Source: Symsagittifera roscoffensis (lineage: Eukaryota > Xenacoelomorpha > Acoela > Convolutidae). Taken from it: a DNA stretch of 64,000 nucleotides. Below the pieces are notes generated by a model, which searched no databases, was not told where the DNA came from, and saw only the letters and a list, made by a program, of their open reading frames with translations. Location: the NCBI RefSeq assembly GCF_963678635.1, contig NC_087065.1, positions 48,920,381 through 48,984,380 of the forward strand, in the 5' to 3' direction. The first letter of the stretch is position 1. Every line of letters starts with the position of its first letter. Of this stretch, positions 46,055 to 57,060 are shown piece by piece. The translations under genes were made by a program, and so were the position numbers.

Positions 46055-46225
46055 CAAACTCTGCACTACCACCACGAGATGCAGTACCTGCACGAGTCCA
46101 TCAGGTCCATCGCCTTCTTCTGTCTGGGTATGAGTGAGGGAGTGGACGGATCCACCTACTTCTCAAACAACATAGGCTATACCAGAGACATGGAGAGACG
46201 CCACATCGGACAGAAGATTATCCAG
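46055..46225 (+). CDS. TauD/TfdA-type dioxygenase, exon 3 with the HxE metal site
   Basis: Acceptor TTCTTTAG, then 57 codons in phase 0: QTLHYHHEMQYLHESIRS. HHE is the HxD/E pair that binds Fe(II), with Glu as in clavaminate synthase. Next come FFCLG and GSTYFSNNIGYTRD, the segment near the active site. The proposed end is CAG followed by GCCTCG, a second GC-AG intron. No GT occurs for about 110 bases afterwards. The first is GTGAGT at 46,338, which would add a proline-rich tail unlike the family. The end is therefore less certain than the start. Confidence 0.8.
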
Positions 46226-46374
46226 GCCTCGTTTAACTCCCTCTATTTTAACCCTAATCCTCCCCATCCCAATTCGATTCCCCTTCCACTGCCCCCTTCT
46301 CGGCTCCCTCCACCTACTACACAGCCAACTTTTACTTTTGTGAGTTTCGAGGGCAGATCAACTCAAAGTGTGCA

Positions 46375-46835
46375 ACTTTTTGAGTTGGTTTTTTTCTTCA
46401 GACAATTTTCGAATTTTTAACTAGCCATTTTTGACATAATTTTTTTCTATCATTCAAAAAGCATCGTTGTCCTGCGCTTAAATTTGAAAAGATTTGTCAC
46501 CTGTGCTAATTTCGTTGTTCGGGATAGTTTGCCACGCATAAATAATTCGCGTTACGCTCTCAGCAATATGATTCAATTCTTCAAGGCGAGATGATTTAGT
46601 CCAGAACATGGCCAATTTGGCTATTTTCAAACCCCCCAGAACTTTACAAAAATATTCTTTTTAGATTTTTGTGAATGTAAAATATCTTTTTAGATTTGAA
46701 TTCAGGAAATCAATATCTTCAGTGGAGATTTAAAAATTGTCGTCGAAATCTATTATTTCAATCGTCTAAAATTGACTAAATAAAAAAAAAACCATACCGA
46801 GTTTAAATATTCCGTTTTCTTCGAAAGTCAAGTCG
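46375..46835. repeat. A-element copy 5, plus-strand piece fused to minus-strand piece
   Basis: About 46,375-46,500 matches the 5' part in plus orientation. From about 46,510 to 46,835 the match is in minus orientation and ends GAAAGTCAAGTCGGAACA. It was probably produced by rearrangement. Confidence 0.6.
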
Positions 46836-46943
46836 GAACAATAAAAGCTGGCTGTTAAAAAACTAACTTTTCCAAAATTGCAATATGGGGTACTAGTTAA
46901 TAATGAGATAACCGCTCCCAGCATGATAACTGCGTTTCTAATT

Positions 46944-47450
46944 AATCCGATTTTCGATACGAAATTAACGGAATATTTGTGCTCGGGGTGGGTCTTTTTT
47001 TCTTCAGACAAAGTTCGACTTTTTAACTAACCATTTTTGACGGCTTTTTTATATCGTTCGAAAGGCATTGTTGTCTTGAGCTTGAATTTGAAAAGATATT
47101 TCACCTGTGATCATTTTTCGTAAAGTTATGGGGGTTGAAAGATTGGCATTTTGGACAATTTGGGACAATAAACATCCGATATATTTCGCTCTCTCAACGC
47201 GTAAGTGGAGATTTAATCCGTTCTAGAAATCGTTTCAAATTGGTTTAAATAAGCTTATTTGCAATAATTGATTGTTACTAGCAGCGAAGGATATTCTTTT
47301 GTACTTTATATGGCGTGTGGGGGGATGATTTTCAGAAAAAAAAATCATTTTGTTTTATTACATTCAATTTTTTTATTTTATTACTGCTCCATAAACCTTA
47401 AAAGGCAGTCGCAACATTCTGGGCTTCGCCCTGATACGAGCAGTCTTGTT
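46944..47450 (+). repeat. A-element copy 6
   Basis: TTTCGATACGAAA start and GGGCTTCGCCCTG near the end. It lies in the intron between exons 3 and 4. Confidence 0.9.
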
Positions 47451-47479
47451 TCCACTTTGTTTCTGGCAAGAAAGAAAAA

Positions 47480-47742
47480 CTGCAATTCAACGACCAATTT
47501 GATTTCCCGAGCTCTCCCAAATCATTCTAAAGACCCTGTTTTGACCAATATTTCTGCGCCGCAGGCAAGTTTTGGAGAAAAACAGACCAACAAGGGCGTT
47601 TTGAAGCATTTTTTGGAAGCTTTCGACCAGAAACTCGAAGGCCTTATAAGAAAATTTTAGGTGTTGTTCAGCCAAAACTGGATGTCTTAAAATATTACCA
47701 AAGGGGGTACCCTTTGGGTAATCAGGGGGTCGAATTCCTGAG
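47480..47742 (-). mobile_element. Reverse, end-less copy of the hAT-like MITE
   Basis: It matches the 45-kb element in opposite orientation, for example CCAAAGGGGGTACCCTTTGG and AGGGGGTCGAATTCCTGAG. The terminal repeats are missing. It borders A-element copy 6. Confidence 0.65.
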
Positions 47743-47809
47743 GGGTTTGCTTTATTTTAAGCATGGGAGGGGGTAATTGTAGGGGAGATAAAAAGAGCCT
47801 ATGATACAG

Positions 47810-47946
47810 AAGGGCACCTGTATTGTGAGACGCTGGACTGATCGGAACTATTTCAAAGACAGACCTCTGGTCAACTACTACAACCACTGGCAGCAGTCCT
47901 TCCTCACCGAACATAGGAAAGAGGTTGAGATGAAACTCAACAAATT
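47810..47946 (+). CDS. TauD/TfdA-type dioxygenase, exon 4
   Basis: The acceptor ATGATACAG is followed by 45 codons and two bases, then donor GTAAGC. KGTCIVRRWTDRNYF continues naturally from IGQKIIQ of exon 3. It runs through NHWQQSFLTEHRKEVE, corresponding to the W..xFxT..kxEvE segment of the family. The acceptor has a poor pyrimidine tract. An in-frame TAA at 47,789 rules out any acceptor further left. Alternative acceptor positions 47,796-47,798 would add a few residues. Confidence 0.8.
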
Positions 47947-48302
47947 GTAAGCTGCTCAAATTTAACTAGTCATGTGTTTGCAAAAAAAACGTAATTTCAA
48001 TTTTTTGCTGCATGGGTTTAGAATTTTGGACGGGGCATGTCAAAAAAAGCTATAATAAGTAGATATTATTTTATAGCTTCAACTTGCCGTTTGTACTTAA
48101 AAATGATATGATAGACTATTTTTCCCAGCCGAGAAATTGTTTAAAAATTTCGCGAAGGCTTAGTAATCTGAGTGGAAAACCATAAAACAGTTTAATTTTT
48201 CCTCGGAAAACCTCACAGAATGTAGTTTTTTTATTTCATATTTTGACCAAAAAAAGTTCCAATTACTATCGCTATATAATCAACTTGGATCATGTTGCTT
48301 AG

Positions 48303-48474
48303 TAACGTGAAAGAGATATCGTGGGATCCTGAGACAGGGTTGTTGGAGGGCAAGTTCTACCCACCAGTGTACGAGTACTGTCCACATATAGACAGGAATC
48401 TGCTCTACTCTACCATATCAGACCACGCCATCTGGTTCGACACTGACGTCAATATCAGTGACATACCTGACAAC
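48303..48474 (+). CDS. TauD/TfdA-type dioxygenase, exon 5
   Basis: Acceptor TTGCTTAG. The first base completes a codon with the last two of exon 4 (Phe), then 57 codons follow and the donor GTATGC. It reads VKEISWDPETGLLEGKFYPP and ends SDHAIWFDTDVNISDIPDN. The WF pair and the following acidic loop match the region before the FGDG strand in relatives. The next intron is 14.5 kb long. Part of the sequence just downstream (48,525 on) is duplicated at 60.0 kb. Confidence 0.85.
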
Positions 48475-48524
48475 GTATGCAAATCAACTTCTTGTGGTTT
48501 TTGCTATAAGGTTTTGGCTCGACA

Positions 48525-48793
48525 GATAAGTCGGAGCTATTTAAAAGTTTTGAATAAAAGTGTTTTTACTAAAAACTGAATTTTTCTGTAATCTTATGAT
48601 GTTGGACTTTTTGTAGACTCTTGTGATCTTGGAGATCAAAAGTCTCGCACAACTCTCCTAAGAAGCCTTATCTCCCAATTTTTTTAAAAGTTTTACTTGA
48701 TTGCATTTTTTTGCAAGAACTGAGCGCGATTTGCGATTTTAGCAAAAATGAACTACGTTTTGATAAAGTTTAATTTCACTTTCTTTTTCTTGT
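48525..48793 (+). repeat. Intron segment duplicated at 60,014-60,282
   Basis: A 269-bp stretch starting GATAAGTCGGAGCTATTT. Only one or two bases differ from the distal copy, at a constant offset of 11,489 bp. Confidence 0.95.
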
Positions 48794-49328
48794 TGTTCCG
48801 ACTTTCGATACGAAAGTAACGGAATATTTGTGCTCGGGGTGGGTTTTTTTTTTCTTCAGACAAATTTCGACTTTTTAACTAGCCATTTTTGACGGAATTT
48901 TTTTATATCATTCAAAAGGTATTGTTGTCCTGAGCTCAAATTTGAAAAAATATTTCACCTGTGATCTTTTTTCGTAAAGTTATGGGGGTTTAAAGATTGC
49001 CATTTTGACCAATTTGGGACAATTAACGCGCGATATAATTCGCGCTATTAACGCGTAAGCGGAGATTTAATCCGTCTTATAAATCGTTCCAAATTGGTTG
49101 AACGAAGCTTATTTGCCATAATTGATTTGTTAAAAGGAACGAAATCTCTCATTTTGTACTTTATATGGCGTGTGGGGGGATGATTTTCATAAAAAAATTC
49201 AAATTTTAGATTAAAAAAATCATTTTATTTTATTTCATTTATTTTTTTTATGCTATTACTGCTGCTCCATAAACCTTAAAAGGCAGTCGGAACATTCAGG
49301 GCTTCGCCCTGATACGAGCAGTCTTGTT
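48794..49328 (+). repeat. A-element copy 7, reference full-length copy (535 bp)
   Basis: TGTTCCGACTTTCGATACGA opens the element with a 7-bp-stem hairpin. Near the end AGTCGGAACA (inverse of the opening 10 bases) precedes the hairpin CAGGGCTTCGCCCTG and the tail ATACGAGCAGTCTTGTT. In the middle TTAACGCG occurs twice around a GCGCGA/TCGCGC-type hairpin. No coding capacity. Confidence 0.95.
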
Positions 49329-49518
49329 TTTTTTTATATTTGCTATTTTGTAGTTCCTTCTAGCATTCAGCAGATACGTAGCCAGATCCCAAAACGAATG
49401 CAAATGCAATTTTGCTGACCCTGCGACAAGTTATACTTATATGAAGTGCACCAGGGCATAACCTACAAAATTTCCCAATTAATTTTTTTCGAAGTATTTC
49501 AAAACTAGCCAGGCAATC

Positions 49519-50026
49519 AATACTTCCGATGAATGTGACGGAATATTTGTGCTCAGGGTGTTTTTTTTTCCATTCAAACTTCGAATTTTCCACTATCCAT
49601 TTTTGACGGATTTTTTGTATCATCTGAAAGATATTGTTGTCCTGTGCTCAATTTTAAACAAATCTTTTACCTGTGATCATTTTTCTTAAATTATGATTGT
49701 TTAAATATCGGCCAATTTTGGGTAATTACCGCGCGATTTTTTTCGCGCAATTAACGAGTTAGCGGAGAGTTAATCCTTGTTGAATATCGCTCCAAATTGG
49801 TTGAAGCGAGCTATTTGTCATAATTTCTACCTTACTAGGAGCAAAATTTATCACTTTGTTTTTATTTATATGACGCTTGGGGGAATGACTTGAAAAAATC
49901 TCGAAAAAATTTTTTAAATTTTTTTTTGTGAAAAAATTTCATCAATTTTTTGAGCAAACATTGCTCTTTAGACCTTAAAAGGCAGTCGCAAAGTTCAGGG
50001 GTTCATTCTGATGCGAGCAGTCTTGT
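49519..50026 (+). repeat. A-element copy 8
   Basis: Ends at GATGCGAGCAGTCTTGT. The 3' hairpin is degraded. Confidence 0.85.
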
Positions 50027-50287
50027 ATCTGATTCTGACCATTCGGGTTGTGTTCCCGACTTTTTTAAATCTCTTGTCTGCCACTTTTGCCCTTTATTCT
50101 ACCAAAAATCTTCAATCATTGTGCAGATACACTGTACAAGTTGAAACATTTTGTTATACTGCTGTTGCCTATTGCTGTTGTTCCTTAAAAGTAAGAGACC
50201 AATTTGATTTAAGACAAGGCTGGAAAAAGCTCTGTCGAGGAATCCGTAACAATTTTTTTTTCGTTTGCCGTGAATTTTGAAATACAA

Positions 50288-50801
50288 AAAAGACTGCTCG
50301 TATCAGGGCAAAACCCTGATTGTTCCGACTGCCTTGTAAGGTCTCTACATTAGTGTTTGCTTTAAAAAAAGATGAGGAAGATTTCCAAAAAAGGTAACAA
50401 ATTTCAAAAAAAATTTTGAGAATTTTTTGAAAATTATTTCCCCACGCGCTATGTAAAGAACAAGATGATATATTTCGCATGTAGTACAGTATCAAATGGA
50501 CCAAAATGGATGCCTGAACTCAATTTGGAACGATTTCTAAGACAGAATAAATCTCCGCGTACGCCTTAATAGCACGAAATATATCACGCGTTGTTTGTCC
50601 CAAATTGGCCTAATCAGCAGTCTTTAAACCCCCATAACATTGCAAAAATCAATCACAGATGAAAATTTGAGCTCAAGACAACAATATTTTTTGAATGATA
50701 ATAAAGATTGCGTCAAAAATGGTGAGTTGAGAAGTCGAATTTGACTGAAAAAACCAACCCGAACACAAGTATTCTGTGACTTTCTTCGAAAGTCGGAACA
50801 A
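50288..50801 (-). repeat. A-element copy 9 (reverse)
   Basis: It shares its border with copy 10 head to tail (AGTCGGAACAACAAGACTGC). Confidence 0.9.
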
Positions 50802-51147
50802 CAAGACTGCTTGTATGAGGGCAAGGCCCCGAAAGTTCCGGGTTCCTTGAAAGTTCTATGGAGCAGTGTTAGTTTTTGTTAAAATTGATGAGTTTTTCCA
50901 AAACAAACAATTATAATTTTTTTAGTTTTGAGATTTTTTTAAAAAATCTCCCCCCCCCCCCCCCCCCCCCATACGCCATACAAACACAAAACGACAGATT
51001 TTGCTCCTAGCAACAAATCATTTCTTGCAAATAAGCTTGCTCCAACCAATTTAGAAAAGTTTTTATTCAGCCAAAAATTGTAATTTGTCTGGAGAAAAAA
51101 GCCTGTCGAGCACAAATATTCCGTTACTGTCTTCTAAAGTCGGACCA
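50802..51147 (-). repeat. A-element copy 10 (reverse, internal deletion)
   Basis: It contains a C run of about 20 at 50,950-50,970. The middle part is deleted. Confidence 0.85.
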
Positions 51148-51294
51148 ATGACTTAAACGCTCTAGCTGTAAAACTGCTTGCTGGAGCAGCAAAATCTGTA
51201 GAAATCAGATCAAAGTTCGCGAAAAGTAGAACAAAAATGCTGAACCCAGAATGATTAATCATAGAAGTGCATTGCGCTATCGCAAAATCCGCTG

Positions 51295-51488
51295 CATTAC
51301 GAGGCCAAGCTGTGCATTTTGTAAATTATTAGCGGATTCCGCAATAAATACGCTCCCTTTGTTCTTCTTTTGGTCTTCATTTTCTTTCATTGTTCAGACT
51401 AAATTTTAACAAGACTTGTCTATGGAATCCTGGAACTTACAAAAACAAATTTGTGCGCCTATCCAGTGCAGAGTTTGGCCTCGTAATG
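51295..51488. mobile_element. Short inverted-repeat element (194 bp), MITE-like
   Basis: CATTACGAGGCCAAGCTGTG at the left and its inverse near the right (AGTTTGGCCTCGTAATG), about 22 bp with two or three mismatches. Related fragments are at 33,035 and 38,067. Superfamily unknown. Confidence 0.65.
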
Positions 51489-51499
51489 AGTTTTTAGCT

Positions 51500-52925
51500 A
51501 AGTCCGCATTCCGTTCTCGGAGTCCAGATAAGATAAAGTTACTTGTTTGAATTGTATATTATTTGAGTTACTAAATGATTTGAAGTCATGGCTACTAAAA
51601 CAAAAACTTGGTCAAATTGAATTGAATTAGGCATCCCATGGAAAAAATGTGTACGTTGAATTCTACCAAAGTCTGAATAATTGGAAAACCTGTATATACA
51701 AAGGAAAATGTAACTTTTAATGACACAAGATAAATCTAATAGACCTGCAAAATCGAAATCAATTTCTTCACGTGGTTCAGATTAAGATCCTTAGTATATG
51801 TCCTTAATGTATGGGTCTCCCAGCTTCAGTTATGAAAGACATTTTGTTAAGGAAAACTGACAGGGCTTTCAGAATCGACTTGAATGTTTAGGCAGTCTTA
51901 TTTTTTTGTTTCCCAGTGAACTGTTAATGACTTTCTTGTGTTCATTTCCATACTCATTGTAGAAAGTCGTAACAATTCGTGCGGCTGAGTCCACAACATT
52001 GGCCATGTACATGATCTATATTTACATCGGAGTGATCCGAAGAGTCTCCTCTTTTGGGCTACTTACAGTTTGACTACAGTTTTTGATGAATGATTGTTGT
52101 ATTTTAAGGTTTCACAATAAGCAAATTTCATAGTGAACAGATTGGGTAAAATCCTATGGGAAATATTCCCCCGAATTTCATTCATGAATTACCCTCTCCA
52201 TGTTTAGTGTAAGTATCTTTTGTTAACAGAATCGCTAGTTCTGTTAATCCAGCAAAAAGATTGAAAGTCACCGTCAGGAAATATATCAAAGATAGCCGGT
52301 TGCTGTGCAAGTAGCACATAATGTTCCGACCACAAACATGAAAATAACAACAGAAGGTTCTTTTTCTTCGTCAAAAAAATATTTTTGAGCGTGATGTGAT
52401 AAGAAAGAGAATGATTAGCAAAACAAAATTCAAAAAACGATTTTCTAAGTTTTTTTTGCACAATCATTTTCAAAAAATACTTTATTGCTAAAAAATGAAG
52501 CTTACAATTTTTTAAAACAAAAATCAAGTTTTCTCAGAACAATTTTTTAATGCTCAATCGATTTGTTCGCTCAAAGTTAGACTAAAAATCAAACCGGTTT
52601 TTCATGGCTTTTTTGAAAATGTTTTTGTCTTTGGAATCACAACTGCGATGACTTGAACATGATGTATCACTGGACCCACATCCGTGATTGTTTCTAGTAT
52701 CTGTTTTTGCGTGGAAGAAAAAAAAGTTAAAACAAATGTTCGAATCTTAAAGTCAACGTCAGCTAAAGTATAAAATTTGCAATGCCGGCAATTACGATAA
52801 AAAAACCACATCGTCATTTTAAAAAAAAGCCACCATCAGCTATTAGGATAAAAATCACCATTAGCAAATAGAACAAAAGACACTATATACGCAATTAGGA
52901 TAAAACTCATCAGCAGCAATTACAA
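51500..52925. other. Intron sequence, no gene seen
   Basis: AT-rich. No repeat family recognised. Confidence 0.4.
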
Positions 52926-53320
52926 TGACAAGACTGCTCGTACATCATGGCAAAGCCCTGAATGTTCTTTCAGAGTGTCCCTTATTTCATACCAAATTTT
53001 TTTTTTGCGAACAGAAAATATTGAAAACCTATACATTTTTGACAAAATCAAAAGGTAAAACTTTGAGTCGTACGAAATTAATACGACTAATTAGCTAGCC
53101 TCAGTTCCATTTGGAACGATTTTGCTGCCCCCCAGAACTTTACAAAAAAATCGGAGGTGAAATATCTCTTTACATTTGTACTCAGGAATCCAATGTACTC
53201 AATATCTTCAATGGGCAATGAACATTTTTGTTGAAAATTATTATTTTGATCGGTGATAGTTGACTGAATAAAAAAAGCCACTCCGAGCATAAATGTTCCG
53301 TTATCTTCGAAAGTTGGAAT
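52926..53320 (-). repeat. A-element copy 11 (reverse, shortened)
   Basis: Begins ACAAGACTGCTCGTAC and ends CGAAAGTTGGAA. Confidence 0.8.
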
Positions 53321-53663
53321 AAAAACTGTTAGGAGATTATGCTAATTATATTTTATCGCAAACACTGAAAAAAAATTGATTCAAATGACAAATCTCAAAT
53401 ACTGCATTGGCATATCAAAAATAATGAAAAAACCACAGTTAATTGAATTTCATGAATAGCTAATATAGCTGCAAAATCAATATGAATCAAAGTACCCACA
53501 GGTTAACATGAGGGTTTCTTTTTTTGGAAAAATAGAAGTGAAAAACGGCTGAAAAAACAATTCGTTAGACAAAAACGCTCGAAAGATGTTCAGCCATGAA
53601 TAAAAATTAAAAGTTTCAGATCCATGGTATGACCTATTATTTTTCTTTAGATTATTACCATAT

Positions 53664-54174
53664 TGTTCCGACTTTTCGACTTACGAATGTAACGGAATAT
53701 TTGTGCTCGGGGCGGGTTTTTTCTTCAGACAAATTTCGATTTTTTAACTAGCCATTTTTGACGGGATTTTTAAATAACATTCAAAAAATATTGTTGCCCT
53801 GAGCTTAAATTTGAAAAGATATTTCACCTGTGATTTTTTAATAAAAGTTATGGGGGTTAGAAGAATTCAATTTTGGCCAATTTGATACTATTAATTTTTC
53901 GCGCTATTAATGAGTAAGCGGAGATTTAATCCGTCTTAGAAATCGATTCAAATTGGTTGAAAGAAGCTTTTGCCATAAACGATTTGTAACAAGGAGCGAA
54001 ATCTATCCTTTTGTACTTTATATGGCGTGTGGGGAGATGACTTTCATAAAAAAACGCAATTTAAAAAAATTTAATTTTTTATTACATTTAATTTTTTTAT
54101 GTTATCACTGCTACATCAACTTTAAAAGGCAGTCGAAACTATTAGGGCTTCGCCTTGATACGAGCAGTCTTGTT
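53664..54174 (+). repeat. A-element copy 12
   Basis: Ends GATACGAGCAGTCTTGTT directly before the first B unit. Confidence 0.9.
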
Positions 54175-54537
54175 AATAGTTGAGTTTTAATTCATCCTCA
54201 GGAGTCTAACTTAACTGTACACACTCGAACTGGCTCTAAATATTTCTGAAAAATCAAAAACAACTTGATTGTATGTTTGCCGAATACGCCAAAATATCAA
54301 CAAACCAATGCAGAATATGCAAAAACTGGCTGTTTTCGTTTGTTGCGGACTTAGCGACACAAGTACATTTTTGGCAGATACAAACGTGGAACATGCAACA
54401 ATATCAGCAAACAAATGCAGAATATGCAACAACTTGCTATACTTGTTTGTAGCGGACTTAGCAATATAAGTGCAATTTTAGCAAATGCTGATGGCAGATA
54501 GACTTGTTCTAATATTTCTTTCCCAAATATAGTTTTT
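54175..54537 (+). repeat. B unit 1 (360 bp)
   Basis: Starts AATAGTTGAGTTTTAATTCA. It contains two direct repeats of about 105 bp, marked by AATGCAGAATATGCAA and GTTTGTTGCGGACTTAGC (and GTTTGTAGCGGACTTAGC). It fills the space between A-elements. Confidence 0.9.
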
Positions 54538-55059
54538 TGTTCCGACTTTCGATACGAAAGTAATGGAATATTTTTGCTCGGGTTGGGTTTTTTCTTCTTC
54601 AGACAAACTTCGACTTTCTAACTAGCCATTTTTCACGGAAATTTTTTATATCATTCAAAGTATTGTTGTTTTGGGCTCAAAATTGAAAAGATATTTCACC
54701 TGTGATCATTTTTTGAAAAGTTATGAGGGTTTAAAGATAGCCATTTCGGGATATTTGCGAAAATTAACGCGCGATATATTTCGCGCTATTAACGCGTGAG
54801 CGGAGTGTTATTCCGTCTTAGAAATTTTTTCAAATTGGTTGAAAGAAGCTTTTTGCCATAAATATTTGTAACAAGGAGCGAAATCTATCGTTTTATACTT
54901 TATATGGCGTGTGGGGTGATGAATTTCATTTAAAAAAATGCAATTTCAAAAAAAATCAATGTTTTTTACATTTAATTTTTTTAATGTTAGTACTGCTCCA
55001 TAAACTTTAAAAGGCAGTCGAAACATTCAAGGCTTTGCCTTGATACGAGCAGTTTTGTT
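54538..55059 (+). repeat. A-element copy 13
   Basis: The 3' hairpin is CAAGGCTTTGCCTTG, with compensatory changes relative to copy 7. Confidence 0.95.
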
Positions 55060-55421
55060 ACTAAATGAGTTTTGATTCATTCTCAGGAGTCTAACTCAAC
55101 TGTTCACACTCAATCTGGCTCTAAATATTTCTGAAAAATCAAAAACAACTTGATTGTATATTTGCCGATTACGCCAAAATATCAGCAAACCAATGCAGAA
55201 TATGCAAAAACTGGCTGTTTTCGTTTGTTGCGGACTTAGCGACACAAGTACATTTTTGGCAGATACAAATGTGGAATATGCAACAAAATCAGCAAACAAA
55301 TGCAGAATATGCAACAACTTGCTATACTTGTTTGTAGCGGACTTAGCAATATAAGTGCAATTTTAGCAAATGCTGATGGCAGATGACTTGTTCTAATATT
55401 TCTTTCCCAAATATAGTTTTT
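55060..55421 (+). repeat. B unit 2
   Basis: Nearly identical to B unit 1. It is 885 bp downstream of it. Confidence 0.95.
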
Positions 55422-55940
55422 TGTTCCGACTTTCGATACGAAAGTAATGGAATATTTTTGCTCGGGTTGGGTTTTTTCTTCTTCAGACAAACTTCGACTT
55501 TCTAACTAGCCATTTTTCACGGAAATTTTTTATATCATTCAAAGTATTGTTGTTTTGGGCTCAAAATTGAAAAGATATTTCACCTGTGATCAATTTTTGA
55601 AAAATTATGGAGGTTTAAAGTTAGCCATTTTGGTCAATTTACGAAAATTAACGCGCAATTTTTCGCGCTATTAGCGCATGAGCGGAGAGTTAATCCGTCT
55701 TAGAAATCAATTCAAGTTGGTTGAAAGAAGCTTTTTGCCATAATTGATTTGTAACAAGGAGCGAAATCTATCCTTTTGTACTTTACATGGCGTGTGGGGG
55801 GATGACTTTCATTAAAAAAATGTAATTTAAAGAAAAATCATTGTTTATTACATTTAATTTTTTTAAGTTATTACTGCTCCATAAACTTTAAAAGGCAGTC
55901 GAAACATTCAGAGCTTTGCCTTGATACGAGCATTCTTGTT
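55422..55940 (+). repeat. A-element copy 14
   Basis: About 884 bp after copy 13. Very similar to it in the first half. Confidence 0.95.
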
Positions 55941-56303
55941 AATAAAAGAGTTTTGATCCATCCTCAGGAGTCAGTTTAACTGTTCACACTCAAACTGGCT
56001 CTAAATTTTTCTTAAAATTCAAAAACAACTTGATTGTTTATTTGCCGAATACACCAAAATATAAGCAAACCAATGCAGAAAATGCAAAAACTGGCTCTTT
56101 TAGTTTGTCGCAGACTAAGCGACACAAATACATTTTTGCAGATGCAAAAGCGGAATATGCAACAATATCAGCAAACAAATGCAGAATATGCAACAACTTG
56201 CTATACTCGTTTGTTGCGGACTTAGCAGCAACATAAGTACAATTTTAGCAACTGCTGATGGCAGATAGACGTGTTCTAATAATTTTTTCTCACTTATTGT
56301 TTT
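55941..56303 (+). repeat. B unit 3
   Basis: Slightly diverged from B units 1 and 2 (for example GTTTGTCGCAGACTAAGC). Confidence 0.9.
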
Positions 56304-56624
56304 TATTCCGACTTTCGATACGAAATCAACGAAACATTTGTGCTCGGGGTGGGTTTTTTCTTCTTCAGACCAACTTCGACTTTTTAACTAGGCATTTTTC
56401 ACGGAATTTTTTATATCATTCAAAAGGTTTTGTTGACTTGAGCTCAAAATCGAAAATATCTTTCACCTGTGATCATTTTTCAAAAAGTTATGGGAGTTTA
56501 ACGATAGTAATTTCGGGAAATTTGCGACAATTAACGCGCGATTAGCGCGTGAGCGGAGAGTTAAACCGTCTTAAAATTGTTCCAAATTGGTTGACAAAAG
56601 CTTATTTGCCATATTGATTTGTCC
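56304..56624 (+). repeat. A-element copy 15, 3'-truncated
   Basis: It stops in the middle at GCCATATTGATTTGTCC and joins copy 16. Confidence 0.85.
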
Positions 56625-56985
56625 TAAGCTTAATTTTGAAAAAACGTTTTAACGGTGATCTTTTTTTTAAGTTAATCGGGTTTAAAGATAAGCATGTTCG
56701 CCAATTTGGGACAATTAACGCGCGATATATTCGTCTTAAAATCGTTCAAAGTTGGTTCAAGGAAGCTTAAATGCTATAAATGATTTGTTATTAGGTGCGA
56801 AATCTATTCTTTTGTTTTTAATATGACTTGTGGGGGATGTTTTCACAGTAAAAATGTCAAATTTAAATAAAAAATTTTTAATTTTTTTTTTATTACATTC
56901 AATTTTTTCAGGTTCTTACTAATCCATAGACCTTAAAATGCAGTAAGAACGTTCAGGGCTTTATCCTGATACGAGCAGTCTTGTT
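56625..56985 (+). repeat. A-element copy 16, 5'-truncated
   Basis: It begins internally (TAAGCTTAATTTTGAA) and ends CAGGGCTTTATCCTG...CTTGTT. Confidence 0.85.
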
Positions 56986-57060
56986 TTCATTTGTGTAACA
57001 TCATAACAAATTTACTCGCGGAAGCGGTACCGACGGCATGTATGAAAACATGCCATTTGT
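56986..57060 (+). repeat. C unit 1 (75 bp)
   Basis: Contains GCGGTACCGACGG and GCATGTATGAAAACATGC, a perfect hairpin-like palindrome. Repeated at 58,481. Confidence 0.85.

Noticed and set aside
46226..46420. Extension of exon 3 into a Pro-rich tail up to GTGAGT
   Set aside because: The tail is a C-rich tract without homology in the family, while a CAG border joins exon 4 smoothly. It remains an alternative.
48795..49328. A-element as a classical terminal-inverted-repeat transposon
   Set aside because: The two extreme ends are not inverse of each other. The inverse of the 5' end lies inside the 3' part.
54269..56236. Repeated 60-75-codon open frames in B units
   Set aside because: The frames differ among copies and disappear in B units 4 and 5. 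No domain is seen.
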